Source of the DNA: AG-12 sp027319585
Lineage (GTDB): Bacteria > Chloroflexota > Dormibacteria > Aeolococcales > Bog-877
Length of the DNA stretch: 64,000 nt
Direction: 5' to 3'
NCBI GenBank assembly: GCA_027319585.1
Contig: DAHVMY010000004.1
Span: 1 to 64,000, forward strand
Shown here: positions 9,190 through 18,083 of the stretch, piece after piece
Layout: each line of letters begins with the position of its first letter
Position numbering within the stretch: the stretch's first letter is position 1
Notes under the pieces: model-generated
The model's input: only the letters and a program-made list of their open reading frames with translations
Database searches by the model: none
What the model was told of the DNA's origin: nothing
Position numbers and translations under genes: made by a program

Positions 9190-9915
9190 TCAGGCGGGAT
9201 GCACTTGCAGCGCCGCCGCCTGAGCTGCCAGCACCTGGCGGATGCCCGCCTCCGCCAGGGTCAGGATCGGATCCAGCTGACGGCGGGGAAGTGCAGACCC
9301 CTCCGCGGTGCCCTGGACCTCGACGATCTCGAGCTGGTCTGTCATGACCAGGTTCAGGTCCACCGCAGCACGGCTGTCCTCACCGTAGTCCAGGTCAACC
9401 AGCGGGATCCCATCGACCAGCCCCGCGCTGATCGCCGCGACCTGGCGCACCAGTGGATCAGACTTCACCATGCCCGCTGCCTGCAACCGGCGGCAGGCCA
9501 GCGCCAGGGCCACGAAGCCACCGGAGATGGAGGCCGTGCGGGTACCACCATCAGCGCGCAGCACGTCGCAGTCCACGATCACGGTGCGCTCACCCAGACG
9601 ACGCATGTCCACGGCGGCGCGCAGGCTGCGGGCCACCAGGCGCTGGATCTCCTGAGACCGCCCATCCACGCGGCCGCCCCGCTCCCTGGGGCTGCGCTCC
9701 TGGGTGGCCCGGGGCAGCATGCCGTACTCGGCCGTCACCCAGCCCAGACGGGTGCCCCGCCGATGCGGGGGGACACGCTCCTCGATGGTGGCGGTGCACA
9801 GCACCCGGGTCCCGCCGACGGCGATGGTGACCGCCCCCTCTGCCCAACTATCGATCTCGGGCAAAATGCTCAGCGGACGAATCGCAGCGGGCTCGCGCCC
9901 GTCCCCGCGGGCCAT
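9190..9915 (-). CDS. rph: ribonuclease PH
   Basis: A 241-residue phosphorolytic 3'-5' exoribonuclease that trims tRNA 3' ends. It shows the GWVTAEYGMLPRAT and RQVAAISAGLVDG-type blocks and a central DCDVLRADGGTRTASISG motif with the catalytic Asp and Arg region. The frame is open far upstream, but the ATG at 9915 overlaps the tatC stop by one base (TGATG), which fixes the start and implies translational coupling. Confidence 0.95.
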   Translation of the reverse strand: MARGDGREPAAIRPLSILPEIDSWAEGAVTIAVGGTRVLCTATIEERVPPHRRGTRLGWVTAEYGMLPRATQERSPRERGGRVDGRSQEIQRLVARSLRAAVDMRRLGERTVIVDCDVLRADGGTRTASISGGFVALALACRRLQAAGMVKSDPLVRQVAAISAGLVDGIPLVDLDYGEDSRAAVDLNLVMTDQLEIVEVQGTAEGSALPRRQLDPILTLAEAGIRQVLAAQAAALQVHPA

Positions 9916-10697
9916 CAGCGGTGGAGCACGTGGCGGATGAACAGGATGCTTCCCTCGTAGAACAGAATCAGGGCGATGGACAGGAACGTGGGAGTGAAGG
10001 GGTCCGCCCCGGGGGTCACGATCAAGGCCACGAACACTATCACGAAGATCGCGACCTTCCGCCAGCGCCGGAGCTGCTCGCTGCTGAGGATGCCGACCGC
10101 CCCCAGCAGGCAGAGGGCTACGGGCATCTCGAATGTGACCCCGAACACCAACACCACCAGGGCCAGGAACGAGAGGTAGGCGCCGAGATCGGGCAGGTAG
10201 ACCGCGTTGCTCCCCAAGAAGGTGGCCAAAAAGGCCAGGCCGATGGGAATCACGAAATAGGCGAACAGGCCCCCGAGGGCGAAGAAGAACAGGGTGCCGA
10301 ACACGAACGGAAAGGCCAACCGGCGCTCGTTGGCGCGCAGCCCAGGGGCGATGAAGCGCCAGATCTGCCAGACCACGACCGGCAGGGCCAGGACCGCGCC
10401 CGCCACCGCCGCCACCTCGAATGGGATCGCCAAGCCCTGAATGGGGCTGGTGACCACCACCTTCTGCCCGAATGGTGAGTGGGTGCGCGCCAGCGCCAGA
10501 TGCAAGGGTCGCTCCAGGATTGCGATCAGTCGCTGGTTGAACAGGAAGGCGATCACCGTGGTGGCCGCCCACGCGACCAGGATGACGATGATCGCGCGCC
10601 GCAGCTCCTCGAGGTGCTCGACCAGAGTTAGCTCGCGGTCGGCGGCAGCCGGGCCCGGACGGCGCGCGGCCGGCCAGCCTATGCGGCGGGCGGCCAT
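9915..10697 (-). CDS. tatC: Sec-independent protein translocase TatC
   Basis: A 260-residue integral membrane receptor of the twin-arginine pathway. The N-terminal LVEHLEELRRAIIV motif (~25-38) is diagnostic, and six hydrophobic segments follow. The start at 10697 is 22 bases after the tatA stop. The Tat pathway exports folded cofactor proteins. No TatB gene is visible, so this may be a two-component TatA-TatC system as in many Gram-positives (inference). Confidence 0.95.
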   Translation of the reverse strand: MAARRIGWPAARRPGPAAADRELTLVEHLEELRRAIIVILVAWAATTVIAFLFNQRLIAILERPLHLALARTHSPFGQKVVVTSPIQGLAIPFEVAAVAGAVLALPVVVWQIWRFIAPGLRANERRLAFPFVFGTLFFFALGGLFAYFVIPIGLAFLATFLGSNAVYLPDLGAYLSFLALVVLVFGVTFEMPVALCLLGAVGILSSEQLRRWRKVAIFVIVFVALIVTPGADPFTPTFLSIALILFYEGSILFIRHVLHR

Positions 10698-10719
10698 GAC
10701 GGGCCGAGGAACGGGCGGA

Positions 10720-10989
10720 TCAGCCCGCCGACTCGGACGAACCCGGCTCTGGGCCGGGGTCAGCCGCCGGGCTGGCGGAGCCCTGGGCGGCGGGTCCAGC
10801 CGGCTGAGCCTGAGCGGGGCTCAGAGTGGTGACCGAGCTGGGGTCATGGGTCGCCGACTGGGTCGCGGACCGGAACTCATTGATCGCCTTGCCCAGTGAC
10901 TGCCCCAGCTCTGGAAGTCGCTTGGGGCCGAACACGACCAAAGCGATCAAGAGCAGGATGATGATGTAAACCCAGTGGTCACTGAACAT
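10720..10989 (-). CDS. tatA: Tat translocase subunit TatA
   Basis: An 89-residue pore-forming subunit. It has one N-terminal transmembrane helix (WVYIIILLLIALVVF), then the FGPKRLPELGQSLGKAINEF hinge and amphipathic helix, then a Pro/Ala/Ser-rich tail. ATG at 10989 is chosen over upstream in-frame starts because the family begins at this helix and AAGAGGCGGG lies just upstream. An extended -10 (TGCTATACT) at 11028-11036 suggests its own promoter. Confidence 0.93.
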   Translation of the reverse strand: MFSDHWVYIIILLLIALVVFGPKRLPELGQSLGKAINEFRSATQSATHDPSSVTTLSPAQAQPAGPAAQGSASPAADPGPEPGSSESAG

Positions 10990-11027
10990 GGCACCCGCCT
11001 CTTGGGGAAATTTGCGAAACCGGCCGG

Positions 11028-11033
11028 AGTATA
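11028..11033 (-). promoter_or_regulatory. extended -10 (TGC TATACT) ahead of tatA
   Basis: TATACT preceded by TGC on the minus strand, about 38 bases before the tatA ATG and 54 bases after the hemL stop. It probably gives tatA-tatC-rph-rdgB a promoter separate from the heme genes. Confidence 0.45.
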
Positions 11034-11086
11034 GCACCGGCCAAGGCGCCCCCCGCCGGTCCGATCAGGCGGCTGACCGCAGCCTG

Positions 11087-12361
11087 TCAGTCTCGGGCGG
11101 CGGCGGTGGCATCGTCCAAGGCGCTCCTGAAAGCATCCACCAAAAGGTCGATCGCCACCTCGTCGTGCGCCAGCGACAGGAAGCTGGACTCGAACTGGGA
11201 TGGCGGCCAGAAGACGCCACGGTCGAGCAACCCCCGGTGCACGCGCGCGAACATCCCCAGGTCCGAGCGGGCCGCGCTGGCAAAGTCCACCACCGGGTCG
11301 GCGCTGAAGAAGTAGGTCAGCATGGAGCCGACACGGTTGACCTGCAACGGAAGGCCGCGCTCGGACCCCGCGCGGCGGAGCCCCGCCTCCAGCCGGGCCC
11401 CCAACTCCTCGAGCCTCAGGTAGGGCCGATCGTCGCTGAGCTGCTCGAGGGCGGCCAGGCCGGCGGCGACCGCCACCGGGCCACCGCTCAGGGTGCCGGC
11501 CTGATACACCGGGCCGACCGGAGCCAGCTGGCGCATCAGCTCCGCTCTACCCCCGAACGCGCCGACCGGCAGGCCCCCGCCGATGACCTTGCCCATGCAG
11601 GTGAGGTCGGGCACCACCCCATACAGAGACTGAGCCCCGCCCCGAGCCAGGCGGAAGCCGGTCATCACCTCGTCGATGATCAGGAGAGCGCCGTGCCGCG
11701 CCGTGGCCTTGGACAGGGCCGGCAGGAACTCCGGGTGGGGTGGGACCACCCCCATGTTTCCGGCCACCGGCTCGACGATCACGGCTGCGATCCGCTCCCC
11801 CAGCCGGGCGAAGGTGTCCTCCGCCGCGCGCGCGTCGTTGTATGGGAGGACCATGGTGTCAGCGACCGTCCGCTCGGGGACCCCCGGGGATCCGGGGATG
11901 GCCAGGGTTGCCACCCCCGAGCCGGACTCCGCCAGCAGCGCGTCACTGTGCCCGTGGTAACAACCTGCGAACTTCACGATCAGGCTCCGCCCGGTCGCGC
12001 CCCGAGCGAGCCGGATCGCACTCATGGTGGCCTCGGTACCACTGTTCACCAGACGCAGCATCTCCACCGAGGGCATGTACTCGCGGATCCTCTCGGCCAG
12101 CTCCACCTCAAGCATGGTCGGCCCGCCCATGGCCTCCCCCAGGGCCAGCTGCCGCTCGATGGCGCCGACCACGGCCGGGTGCAGATGGCCCAGGATCAGT
12201 GGCCCATACGCCAGCACCATGTCGAGGTAGCGGTTGCCGTCCAGGTCGTACAGGTACGCCCCTTGGGCGCGGGCGAAGAACGGCGGGTCGCCCCCCACCG
12301 AACGGAAGGAGCGAACCGGGCTGTTGACCCCCCCGGGAAGCACGCGGGCCGCCCTCTCCAT
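11087..12361 (-). CDS. hemL: glutamate-1-semialdehyde 2,1-aminomutase
   Basis: A PLP enzyme making 5-aminolevulinate. The RVLPGGVNSPVRSF opening, GTEATMSAIRLARG, KFAGCYHGHSDALL, LLIIDEVMTGFR and the active-site Lys in LTCMGKVIGGGLPVGAFGG are present. From ATG 12361 it is 424 residues. Family members usually have ~8-10 residues more at the N-terminus, so an unconventional start such as CTG at 12412, next to the upstream stop, is possible. It follows hemA/C/D/B in the same run. Confidence 0.94.
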   Translation of the reverse strand: MERAARVLPGGVNSPVRSFRSVGGDPPFFARAQGAYLYDLDGNRYLDMVLAYGPLILGHLHPAVVGAIERQLALGEAMGGPTMLEVELAERIREYMPSVEMLRLVNSGTEATMSAIRLARGATGRSLIVKFAGCYHGHSDALLAESGSGVATLAIPGSPGVPERTVADTMVLPYNDARAAEDTFARLGERIAAVIVEPVAGNMGVVPPHPEFLPALSKATARHGALLIIDEVMTGFRLARGGAQSLYGVVPDLTCMGKVIGGGLPVGAFGGRAELMRQLAPVGPVYQAGTLSGGPVAVAAGLAALEQLSDDRPYLRLEELGARLEAGLRRAGSERGLPLQVNRVGSMLTYFFSADPVVDFASAARSDLGMFARVHRGLLDRGVFWPPSQFESSFLSLAHDEVAIDLLVDAFRSALDDATAAARD

Positions 12362-12408
12362 GGCTCTCGCCGAGGCCGCCCGCGGCGACCCGCTGGAGCC
12401 GGCAGCGG

Positions 12409-13095
12409 TCAGGGGATCTGCTCCCTGACCACGATCTCCATCGGATCCCCCTTCTTGACCTTCTGGGCGACGTCGAGCCCGGAGATCACCTGCCCGAACA
12501 GGTTGTAGTCGGGTGGAAGGGTGAACTTGGAGAGGGTGATGAAGAACTGGCTGCCGTTGGTGTTGGGCCCCGCGTTGGCCATGGCCACAGCTCCCGGCTG
12601 GTAGGCCCCGCCGGAGTAGAGGGGGCTCACCACCTTCTCGCTCTTGAACTGGAAGCCGGGGCCGCCACTGAGGTTGTCGGTGGGGCTGCCCCCCTGGATG
12701 ACCGGCCCCCCCGGCGAGGTCGAGGGGTCGCGCGCGAACCGCAGCCCGTCGAAGAAGTGGTTGCGCGCCAGGGTCACGAAGGTGTTGACGGTGATCGGGG
12801 CCCAACCCGGGACCAGGCAGACCACGATCTTGCCCTGGGGGACGGTGATGGTGGCTTCGTAGAGACGCTGCTCGTCGATCGTCATCGGCGGGACCCGATC
12901 GTAGTGATGCCGGTTCTTGGGCTCGTCGAGCGGACCCAGGGGGGCCCCGAAACTTGCGTTGTCACACATGGACTTGGACACAGGCCGAATCTCCCTTTGG
13001 GCGCCGACATTGACGAAGAAGGCGGCGACTCCGACCAGCAGGACCGCCGCCACCGCGACTCCGATTCCACCCCAGCGGGTGAGCTGGGCGCTCAT
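12409..13095 (-). CDS. membrane-anchored cyclophilin-type peptidyl-prolyl isomerase
   Basis: A 228-residue protein with one N-terminal transmembrane segment (residues ~8-29) and an exported cyclophilin domain. FDGLRFARD, GGPVIQGGSP, GAVAMANAGPNTNGSQFFITL and YNLFGQVISG are the family core; the usual catalytic Arg region is FDGLRFAR. Start ATG 13095 overlaps the hemB stop (ATGA), so it is translated with the heme genes although it has no known heme role. It probably folds exported proteins. Confidence 0.9.
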   Translation of the reverse strand: MSAQLTRWGGIGVAVAAVLLVGVAAFFVNVGAQREIRPVSKSMCDNASFGAPLGPLDEPKNRHHYDRVPPMTIDEQRLYEATITVPQGKIVVCLVPGWAPITVNTFVTLARNHFFDGLRFARDPSTSPGGPVIQGGSPTDNLSGGPGFQFKSEKVVSPLYSGGAYQPGAVAMANAGPNTNGSQFFITLSKFTLPPDYNLFGQVISGLDVAQKVKKGDPMEIVVREQIP

Positions 13096-14081
13096 CCGAA
13101 CTCCTCCTTCAGCCAATTGCAGATGTCGAGGGCAAAGTAGGTCAGTATGAAGTCAGCGCCGGCGCGGCGCATCCCCAGGTGGGACTCGAGCACCGCGGCG
13201 CGCAGGTCGAAGGCGCCGGCGCGCGCCGCCGCCACCATCATGGCGTACTCGCCGCTCACGCTGTAGCAGCCGATGGGAAGCTCAAATCGGTCACGGGCCT
13301 CGCGGACGATGTCGAGGTACGCGAGCGCCGGCTTGACCATGAGCATGTCCGCGCCCTCCAGCAGGTCCAGCTCGAGCTCGCGCATCGCCTCCCGGCGGTT
13401 GGGCGGGTCCATCTGATAACCGCGGCGATCCCCGAACTGGGGGGCGCAGTCGGCGGCGTCCCGGAAGGGGCCGTAGAAGCACGACGCGAACTTGGCCGAG
13501 TAGGCAAGGATGGCGGTGTCGGCCCTTCCCGCCTCGTCGAGGGCGGCCCGGATCGCCTCCACCTGGCCATCCATCATGCCCGAGGGGGCAATCACGTCCG
13601 CCCCCGCCTCCGCCTGGCTCACCGCGATCCGGCCATAGAGCTCGATGGTCGAGTCGTTGTCCACCTCACCCCGTTGGTTCAGGAGCCCGCAGTGGCCATG
13701 GTCGGTGTACTCGTCCAGGCAGTCGTCCGCCAGCAGCAGCAGCCGGTCACCGACCTCGCCGCGCAGGCGACGAAGCGCCTGCTGGACGATGCCCTGCTCG
13801 TCCCAGGCGGAACTCCCGCGGGCGTCCTTGCGAGCCGGGACCCCGAACAGGATCAATCCACCCACGCCCAGCTCGGCCGCGCGCTCCGCCTGCTGCGCCA
13901 GGCTGTCCAGGGTCTCCTGGGAGACCCCGGGCATGGTCTTGATCGGAGCCGGCTCGGACAGGCCTTCGGCGACAAAGCAGGGCAGGATCAGGTCGCCGGG
14001 TTGCAGGTTCACCTCCCGGACCAGCCGGCGCAGCGAGGAGGTGCGGCGCAGGCGCCGCGGGCGGTCTTCGGGATAGCTCAT
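13092..14081 (-). CDS. hemB: delta-aminolevulinic acid dehydratase (porphobilinogen synthase)
   Basis: A 329-residue enzyme joining two 5-aminolevulinates. Schiff-base lysines lie in AYSAKFASCFYGPFR and LMVKPALAYLD. The metal site reads CLDEYTDHGHCG, with Asp replacing the middle Cys of the E. coli three-Cys site, a form common in actinobacterial enzymes. The ATG overlaps the hemD stop by 4 bases. Confidence 0.96.
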   Translation of the reverse strand: MSYPEDRPRRLRRTSSLRRLVREVNLQPGDLILPCFVAEGLSEPAPIKTMPGVSQETLDSLAQQAERAAELGVGGLILFGVPARKDARGSSAWDEQGIVQQALRRLRGEVGDRLLLLADDCLDEYTDHGHCGLLNQRGEVDNDSTIELYGRIAVSQAEAGADVIAPSGMMDGQVEAIRAALDEAGRADTAILAYSAKFASCFYGPFRDAADCAPQFGDRRGYQMDPPNRREAMRELELDLLEGADMLMVKPALAYLDIVREARDRFELPIGCYSVSGEYAMMVAAARAGAFDLRAAVLESHLGMRRAGADFILTYFALDICNWLKEEFG

Positions 14082-14860
14082 GGCTGCCCCTCATTCTCGG
14101 GCAATGCGGCATACCAGGATCGCAGGGCGTCGACCAGCCCGGGAAGGCTGTGAGTCTGAGCCACCACCTGGGGCGCCATCCCATGGCGGCGCGCCTCCTC
14201 CGCCGTGACCGGCCCGAGTGCCGCCAACACGCACTCCGGCGCCGGTCGCAGCGGACCCGCCAGGGCCGCGAAGCAGCGCACGGTGCTGCCGCTGGTGAAG
14301 GTCACGCAGTCGATCCCCCGGCCCCGGAGCAGCTCGGTCAGCGCCTCCTGAGAGGCCCACTCCGGGACCATCTCGTAGAGTTCCGCCACCTCCACCAGGG
14401 CGCCCATCTGCTCAAGAAGGCGCGGGAGCACATCCCTGGCTCCCCGGGCGCGGGGGATCAGGATGCGCCGGCCCGAGACCCCCGCCTGCGAGATTCGCTC
14501 CACCAGAGACTCCGCGATGAACCCGGCCGGCAATGTCTCCACCGCCAAGCCGGCTCGCTCCAGAGCCGCGGCGGTCCCGGGGCCGATGGCGTAGACCCGT
14601 GGTCCGGCCGGCGCCGCGGCGCCCCCGCCCCACAGACAGTCCACGGCATTGGCGCTGGTGAAGACCAGATCGTCGAATTCCTCGGCGCCGATACGCGCCA
14701 GCAGCGCCTCCCGGGTGGCGGCGTCCATGAGATCCTGGCGGCGGATCACCGGAACCCCGATTGGCGACGCCCCTTCGGCCGAAAGCATCTCGCCGAGTAC
14801 CGGAGCCTGGCCGGCGGCGCGGGTCACCAGGACGCGCCGGCCCTCCAGGGGAGAGCTCAC
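14078..14860 (-). CDS. hemD: uroporphyrinogen-III synthase
   Basis: A 260-residue two-domain HemD-like protein. The family is weakly conserved; supporting features are the RRVLVTRAAGQAP start, FTSANAVDCLW (~66-76), YAIGPGTAAALE, and the second-domain FTSGSTVRCF. Position between hemC and hemB with GTGA/ATGA overlaps on both sides confirms it. It cyclises hydroxymethylbilane to uroporphyrinogen III. Confidence 0.93.
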   Translation of the reverse strand: MSSPLEGRRVLVTRAAGQAPVLGEMLSAEGASPIGVPVIRRQDLMDAATREALLARIGAEEFDDLVFTSANAVDCLWGGGAAAPAGPRVYAIGPGTAAALERAGLAVETLPAGFIAESLVERISQAGVSGRRILIPRARGARDVLPRLLEQMGALVEVAELYEMVPEWASQEALTELLRGRGIDCVTFTSGSTVRCFAALAGPLRPAPECVLAALGPVTAEEARRHGMAPQVVAQTHSLPGLVDALRSWYAALPENEGQP

Positions 14861-15744
14861 GCGGGCTGGGCCAGGGCGTGAGCGATCCCACGCGCCGCCT
14901 CCCTCAGGGCGTCGGGGGCAGCGACCAGAGACCGGCGCAGCAGGTCGTGACCGGTTCCGGTGGCAGACCAGGCCACAGTGAGGCGATAGCTGCCATCACC
15001 GGACGCCTCCGCCAAAACCCCCAGGGGAAGCCGGCAGCCACCGCCCATCTGCAGCAGCGCCTCCCGCTCCGCCTCCACGCAGAGGCGGGTGTCGCGGTGG
15101 TCGATGTGGGCCACCAGCTCCGCCAAGGCACCGCCGCGAGGGACCTGGACCGCAATCGCGCCCTGGGCCGGCGCCGGAGTGCACTCGGTGCGCGGGTCCA
15201 ACGGCTGTCCTTCACGCCCCCGGCCCAGTCTGAGCAGGCCCGCCTGGGCCACCACGATCGCCTCCAGCTCCGCATCTCCCATCCGTCGTATCCGGGTGTC
15301 CACGTTGCCGCGCACCGGGGTGGGGATCAGGTCAGGCCGCAGGGCCACGAGCTGCGCCCCCCGCCGGGGCGACGAGGTGCCGATGCGCGAACCCGCGGGC
15401 AGCTCGGTCCAGGAGCAACCCGAACGCGTGACGATGCAGTCGCGCGGGTCCTCCCGCTTTAGGTACGCGCCCACCTCGAGCTCAGGGGACATCGTGGTCG
15501 GCAGGTCCTTGGCGCTGTGCACGGCCGCATCCACCTCACCTTGCAGCAGCGCTCGCTCCAGCCGCGACGAGAACCAGCCCTGGCCGGGCAGGTCGGGGAC
15601 CGCCTGGTCCGGGTTGAGATCACCGTCGGAGTCGATCACGCAGAGTTCGATCTCCAGCCCCGGCGCCAGAGCCCGCAGCTGCTGCAGCGCCAACCTCGCC
15701 TGCGCCAACGCCAGGGCGCTACCTCTGGTGGCGAGCCGCCTCAA
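14857..15744 (-). CDS. hemC: porphobilinogen deaminase (hydroxymethylbilane synthase)
   Basis: A 295-residue enzyme polymerising four porphobilinogens. ATRGSALALAQ opening, HSAKDLPT (catalytic Asp region), the RIGTSSPRR phosphate/substrate loop, and the dipyrromethane-cofactor Cys in GGGCRLPLG are visible. TTG start at 15744 is set by a TTGA overlap with the hemA stop. Confidence 0.96.
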   Translation of the reverse strand: MRRLATRGSALALAQARLALQQLRALAPGLEIELCVIDSDGDLNPDQAVPDLPGQGWFSSRLERALLQGEVDAAVHSAKDLPTTMSPELEVGAYLKREDPRDCIVTRSGCSWTELPAGSRIGTSSPRRGAQLVALRPDLIPTPVRGNVDTRIRRMGDAELEAIVVAQAGLLRLGRGREGQPLDPRTECTPAPAQGAIAVQVPRGGALAELVAHIDHRDTRLCVEAEREALLQMGGGCRLPLGVLAEASGDGSYRLTVAWSATGTGHDLLRRSLVAAPDALREAARGIAHALAQPA

Positions 15745-17012
15745 ACGTCCTCCCGGGCGCCATCCACCGTGAGCCCGAACGCCTCCTGCACAACCCGGCG
15801 ACGGTCCTCGTCGTCACCGTGCTGGCGCAGGAAGGAGATCGGCTGGTGCATCAACTTGGCGGCCAGCGCCTGGGTGAGGTGCTCCAGCTGCGCCCGCTCA
15901 GCCTCGTTGAGGCTCCGCATCCGGGAGATCGCCCGCCGCAGCTCCCCCTGGCGCACCTCCTCAGCCCGATCCACCAGCGCCGCGATCACTGGGCCGGCTC
16001 CGCGACCCCGGAGCTCCGCCACCAGGGCGGAGACGGCGGTGTCGACCGCCTGCTCCGCCCGGGGCCGGTGCCCCTCGCGGAAGCCGAGATTTCGGCTGAT
16101 CACGTCGCCCAGATGGTCGATATCCAGCAGCTCCACTCCCGGAACGGATGCCGCCTCTGGTTCCACGTCCCGGGGCACCGCCAGATCCAGGATCAGCAGC
16201 TCGCTGGCACTCCCCTGCGTGGCCCTGATGGCGGCAACCTCAGCGGCGCGCACCACCCGCTCCTCGCTGGTGGTGCTGCAGATGAGCACCCGGAAGCGCG
16301 GCGCCATCTCCACCAGCTGGGATTTCTCGATCAACTCGCCGCCGACCGCAGCAGCGAGGGCGCTCGCCCGCGGCCCCCGCCGGACCACCAGCACCGGGGA
16401 CGCGCCCCGGCCGAGCAGCGAACGGGCCGCTGCCCCACCCACGCTGCCCCCACCCAGGATCGCGACCCCGACGCCGTGGAGCGAACCCAGGCGCGCCTCC
16501 GCGAGCTCAGCGGCGACCTGACCAAACCCCACCGCCTGGCGGGAGATGCCGGTGGTGCTTCGCACCAGCTTGGCGGTCTCCACGGCCCGCCGCATGATGA
16601 GATCCAGGTCACCGTCGAGGGTCCCCGCCTCCTGGGCCAGGCGATGGGCCCGCTTGAACTGCGCGAGCACCTGCGCCTCGCCGAGGATCATGCTGTCCAA
16701 GCCGCTGGCCACCCGGAAAAGATGGCGGAGGCCGGCCTCCCCGGAATGGCTGAAAATCAGGTCGGCAAACTCCGGTCCCTTCGCGAGGTAGTGGTAAAAG
16801 CGGGACGTCGCCATCTGGGAACTGCGGTCGTCCGCAACCGAAAGATAGAACTCGGTGCGGTTGCAGGTGCTGAGGCACGCGGCTCCGCTCAACCCCGCGT
16901 GAGCTACGATGGCCCGGAGCGCGTCGACCACCTGACGCTCGTCCAGGTGCAGCTGCTCACGGACCGGTAACGGGGCCAGATGATGGCTGATACCGGTGGC
17001 GAGGAATGGCAA
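15741..17012 (-). CDS. hemA: glutamyl-tRNA reductase
   Basis: A 423-residue NADPH enzyme reducing glutamyl-tRNA to glutamate-1-semialdehyde, the first step of the C5 heme route. Catalytic Cys50 is in CLSTCNRTEFY. ASGLDSMILGEAQVL and the nucleotide-binding ILGGGSVGGAAARSL follow. TTG start fits the conserved N-terminus. TATACT at 17023-17028 (minus) lies 10 bases upstream. First gene of the hemA-C-D-B-cyclophilin-hemL run. Confidence 0.96.
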   Translation of the reverse strand: MPFLATGISHHLAPLPVREQLHLDERQVVDALRAIVAHAGLSGAACLSTCNRTEFYLSVADDRSSQMATSRFYHYLAKGPEFADLIFSHSGEAGLRHLFRVASGLDSMILGEAQVLAQFKRAHRLAQEAGTLDGDLDLIMRRAVETAKLVRSTTGISRQAVGFGQVAAELAEARLGSLHGVGVAILGGGSVGGAAARSLLGRGASPVLVVRRGPRASALAAAVGGELIEKSQLVEMAPRFRVLICSTTSEERVVRAAEVAAIRATQGSASELLILDLAVPRDVEPEAASVPGVELLDIDHLGDVISRNLGFREGHRPRAEQAVDTAVSALVAELRGRGAGPVIAALVDRAEEVRQGELRRAISRMRSLNEAERAQLEHLTQALAAKLMHQPISFLRQHGDDEDRRRVVQEAFGLTVDGAREDV

Positions 17013-17022
17013 TCTGAACTTG

Positions 17023-17080
17023 AGTATATCCGCCCCGGTCGCGGGCTCCAGCCCGCAAGGTCGGGCTCAGAGGTTAGGAT
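17023..17080. promoter_or_regulatory. divergent -10 boxes for hemA and the exonuclease gene
   Basis: On the minus strand TATACT (17023-17028) ends 10 bases before the hemA TTG. On the plus strand TAGGAT (17075-17080) ends 8 bases before the GTG at 17089. No convincing -35 boxes are seen. Confidence 0.4.
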
Positions 17081-17088
17081 TGGAGCTC

Positions 17089-18060
17089 GTGCAGTCCCCC
17101 AGCCAAGAGCGCGCCCACATTGAGGATGCGGAGCCGGTTTCCCCCCAGGCCCGGGCCGAGTCCAGAGGGCGGGTGCGGTGGGGACGCGAGCGCGGCCCCG
17201 GCGCCCCCGGGGACGGCTTCCTGGCCCGGCTCGGGCCGCTGACGCCAGAGCTGGCGTCTTATCACAACTCACTCTCTTTGGTGGATGGGCGGGACGGCGG
17301 GCTGGAGGAGTTCAGACCCGCGCGACTGCCACTGGAGACACCGCTGGAGAGCCTGACCTTTGTGGCCCTGGACTGCGAGACGACCGGCCACTTCCCCGAC
17401 CGCATGGTCGAACTGGGAGCGGTCAGGTACCAGCTCCCCATCTCCGACCGGCCGCCGGCGCCCCGGCTGCTGCTGGAGACTCTGGTCCACACCACCGACC
17501 ACATCAACCCCTATGCCCGGCGGGTCCACGGCATCACCCGTTCGATGCTGACCGGGGCCCCATCCCAGCATCGGGTCGCGCTCACCTTCCGGGACTTCTC
17601 CAAGGGGGCGATCCTGGTGGAGCACAGCGCCGACAGCTTCGACACCCGGCTCGTCTCCAAGGCCATGGACAGGCCGCTGCCGCACTACCACCTGGACACC
17701 TCGCGGATGGCCGGTTTTCTCTTCCAGCTGAGAGACACGATCGGGCTGGAGCGCCTGTGCGAGCGCCTGGGGGTGACCCACCGCCAGCCCCATTTCGCGC
17801 TGGCCGACGCCGAGGCCACCGCCGACTGCTTCTGTCGCCTGGTCGAGCTGGGGCAGCAGGAGCACGGCTGGAGGACGCTGGGTGACCTGGTGGCGGTGGG
17901 GATGCCTCCGAGTCCGAGGCCCCAGGTGAGCCCAGGTCACAAGGATGGCCTTCCGCAGACCCCGAGCACCGCCCGGCGGAGGCGCCACCGGGCGGGACGG
18001 CGTCACCGCTCGCCGGCGGCCCATGAGGCTCCCCCGGGGGTGCCAGCTCCTCCGGCCTGA
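17089..18060 (+). CDS. DEDDh 3'-5' exonuclease (DnaQ/PolC-epsilon-like)
   Basis: About 323 residues. The exonuclease core shows ExoI ALDCETTGHFPDRMVELGA, ExoII VEHSADSFDTRLV and ExoIIIe HFALADAEATADC, all acidic residues and the His present. An ~85-residue N-terminal extension and a basic Arg/His/Pro-rich C-terminal tail (~275 onward) flank it and may bind nucleic acid. The frame is open upstream into hemA; GTG 17089 is favoured by a TAGGAT box 8 bases before. It could proofread or process DNA/RNA; the target is unknown. Confidence 0.82.
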   Translation: MQSPSQERAHIEDAEPVSPQARAESRGRVRWGRERGPGAPGDGFLARLGPLTPELASYHNSLSLVDGRDGGLEEFRPARLPLETPLESLTFVALDCETTGHFPDRMVELGAVRYQLPISDRPPAPRLLLETLVHTTDHINPYARRVHGITRSMLTGAPSQHRVALTFRDFSKGAILVEHSADSFDTRLVSKAMDRPLPHYHLDTSRMAGFLFQLRDTIGLERLCERLGVTHRQPHFALADAEATADCFCRLVELGQQEHGWRTLGDLVAVGMPPSPRPQVSPGHKDGLPQTPSTARRRRHRAGRRHRSPAAHEAPPGVPAPPA

Positions 18061-18083
18061 AACCCCCTGAGGGCCGGCCGATG

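Noticed and set aside
13092..14081. HemB metal site with Asp replacing the middle Cys (CLDEYTDHGHC)
   Set aside because: The same CLDE(F/Y) pattern is usual in actinobacterial porphobilinogen synthases, so it is not unusual.
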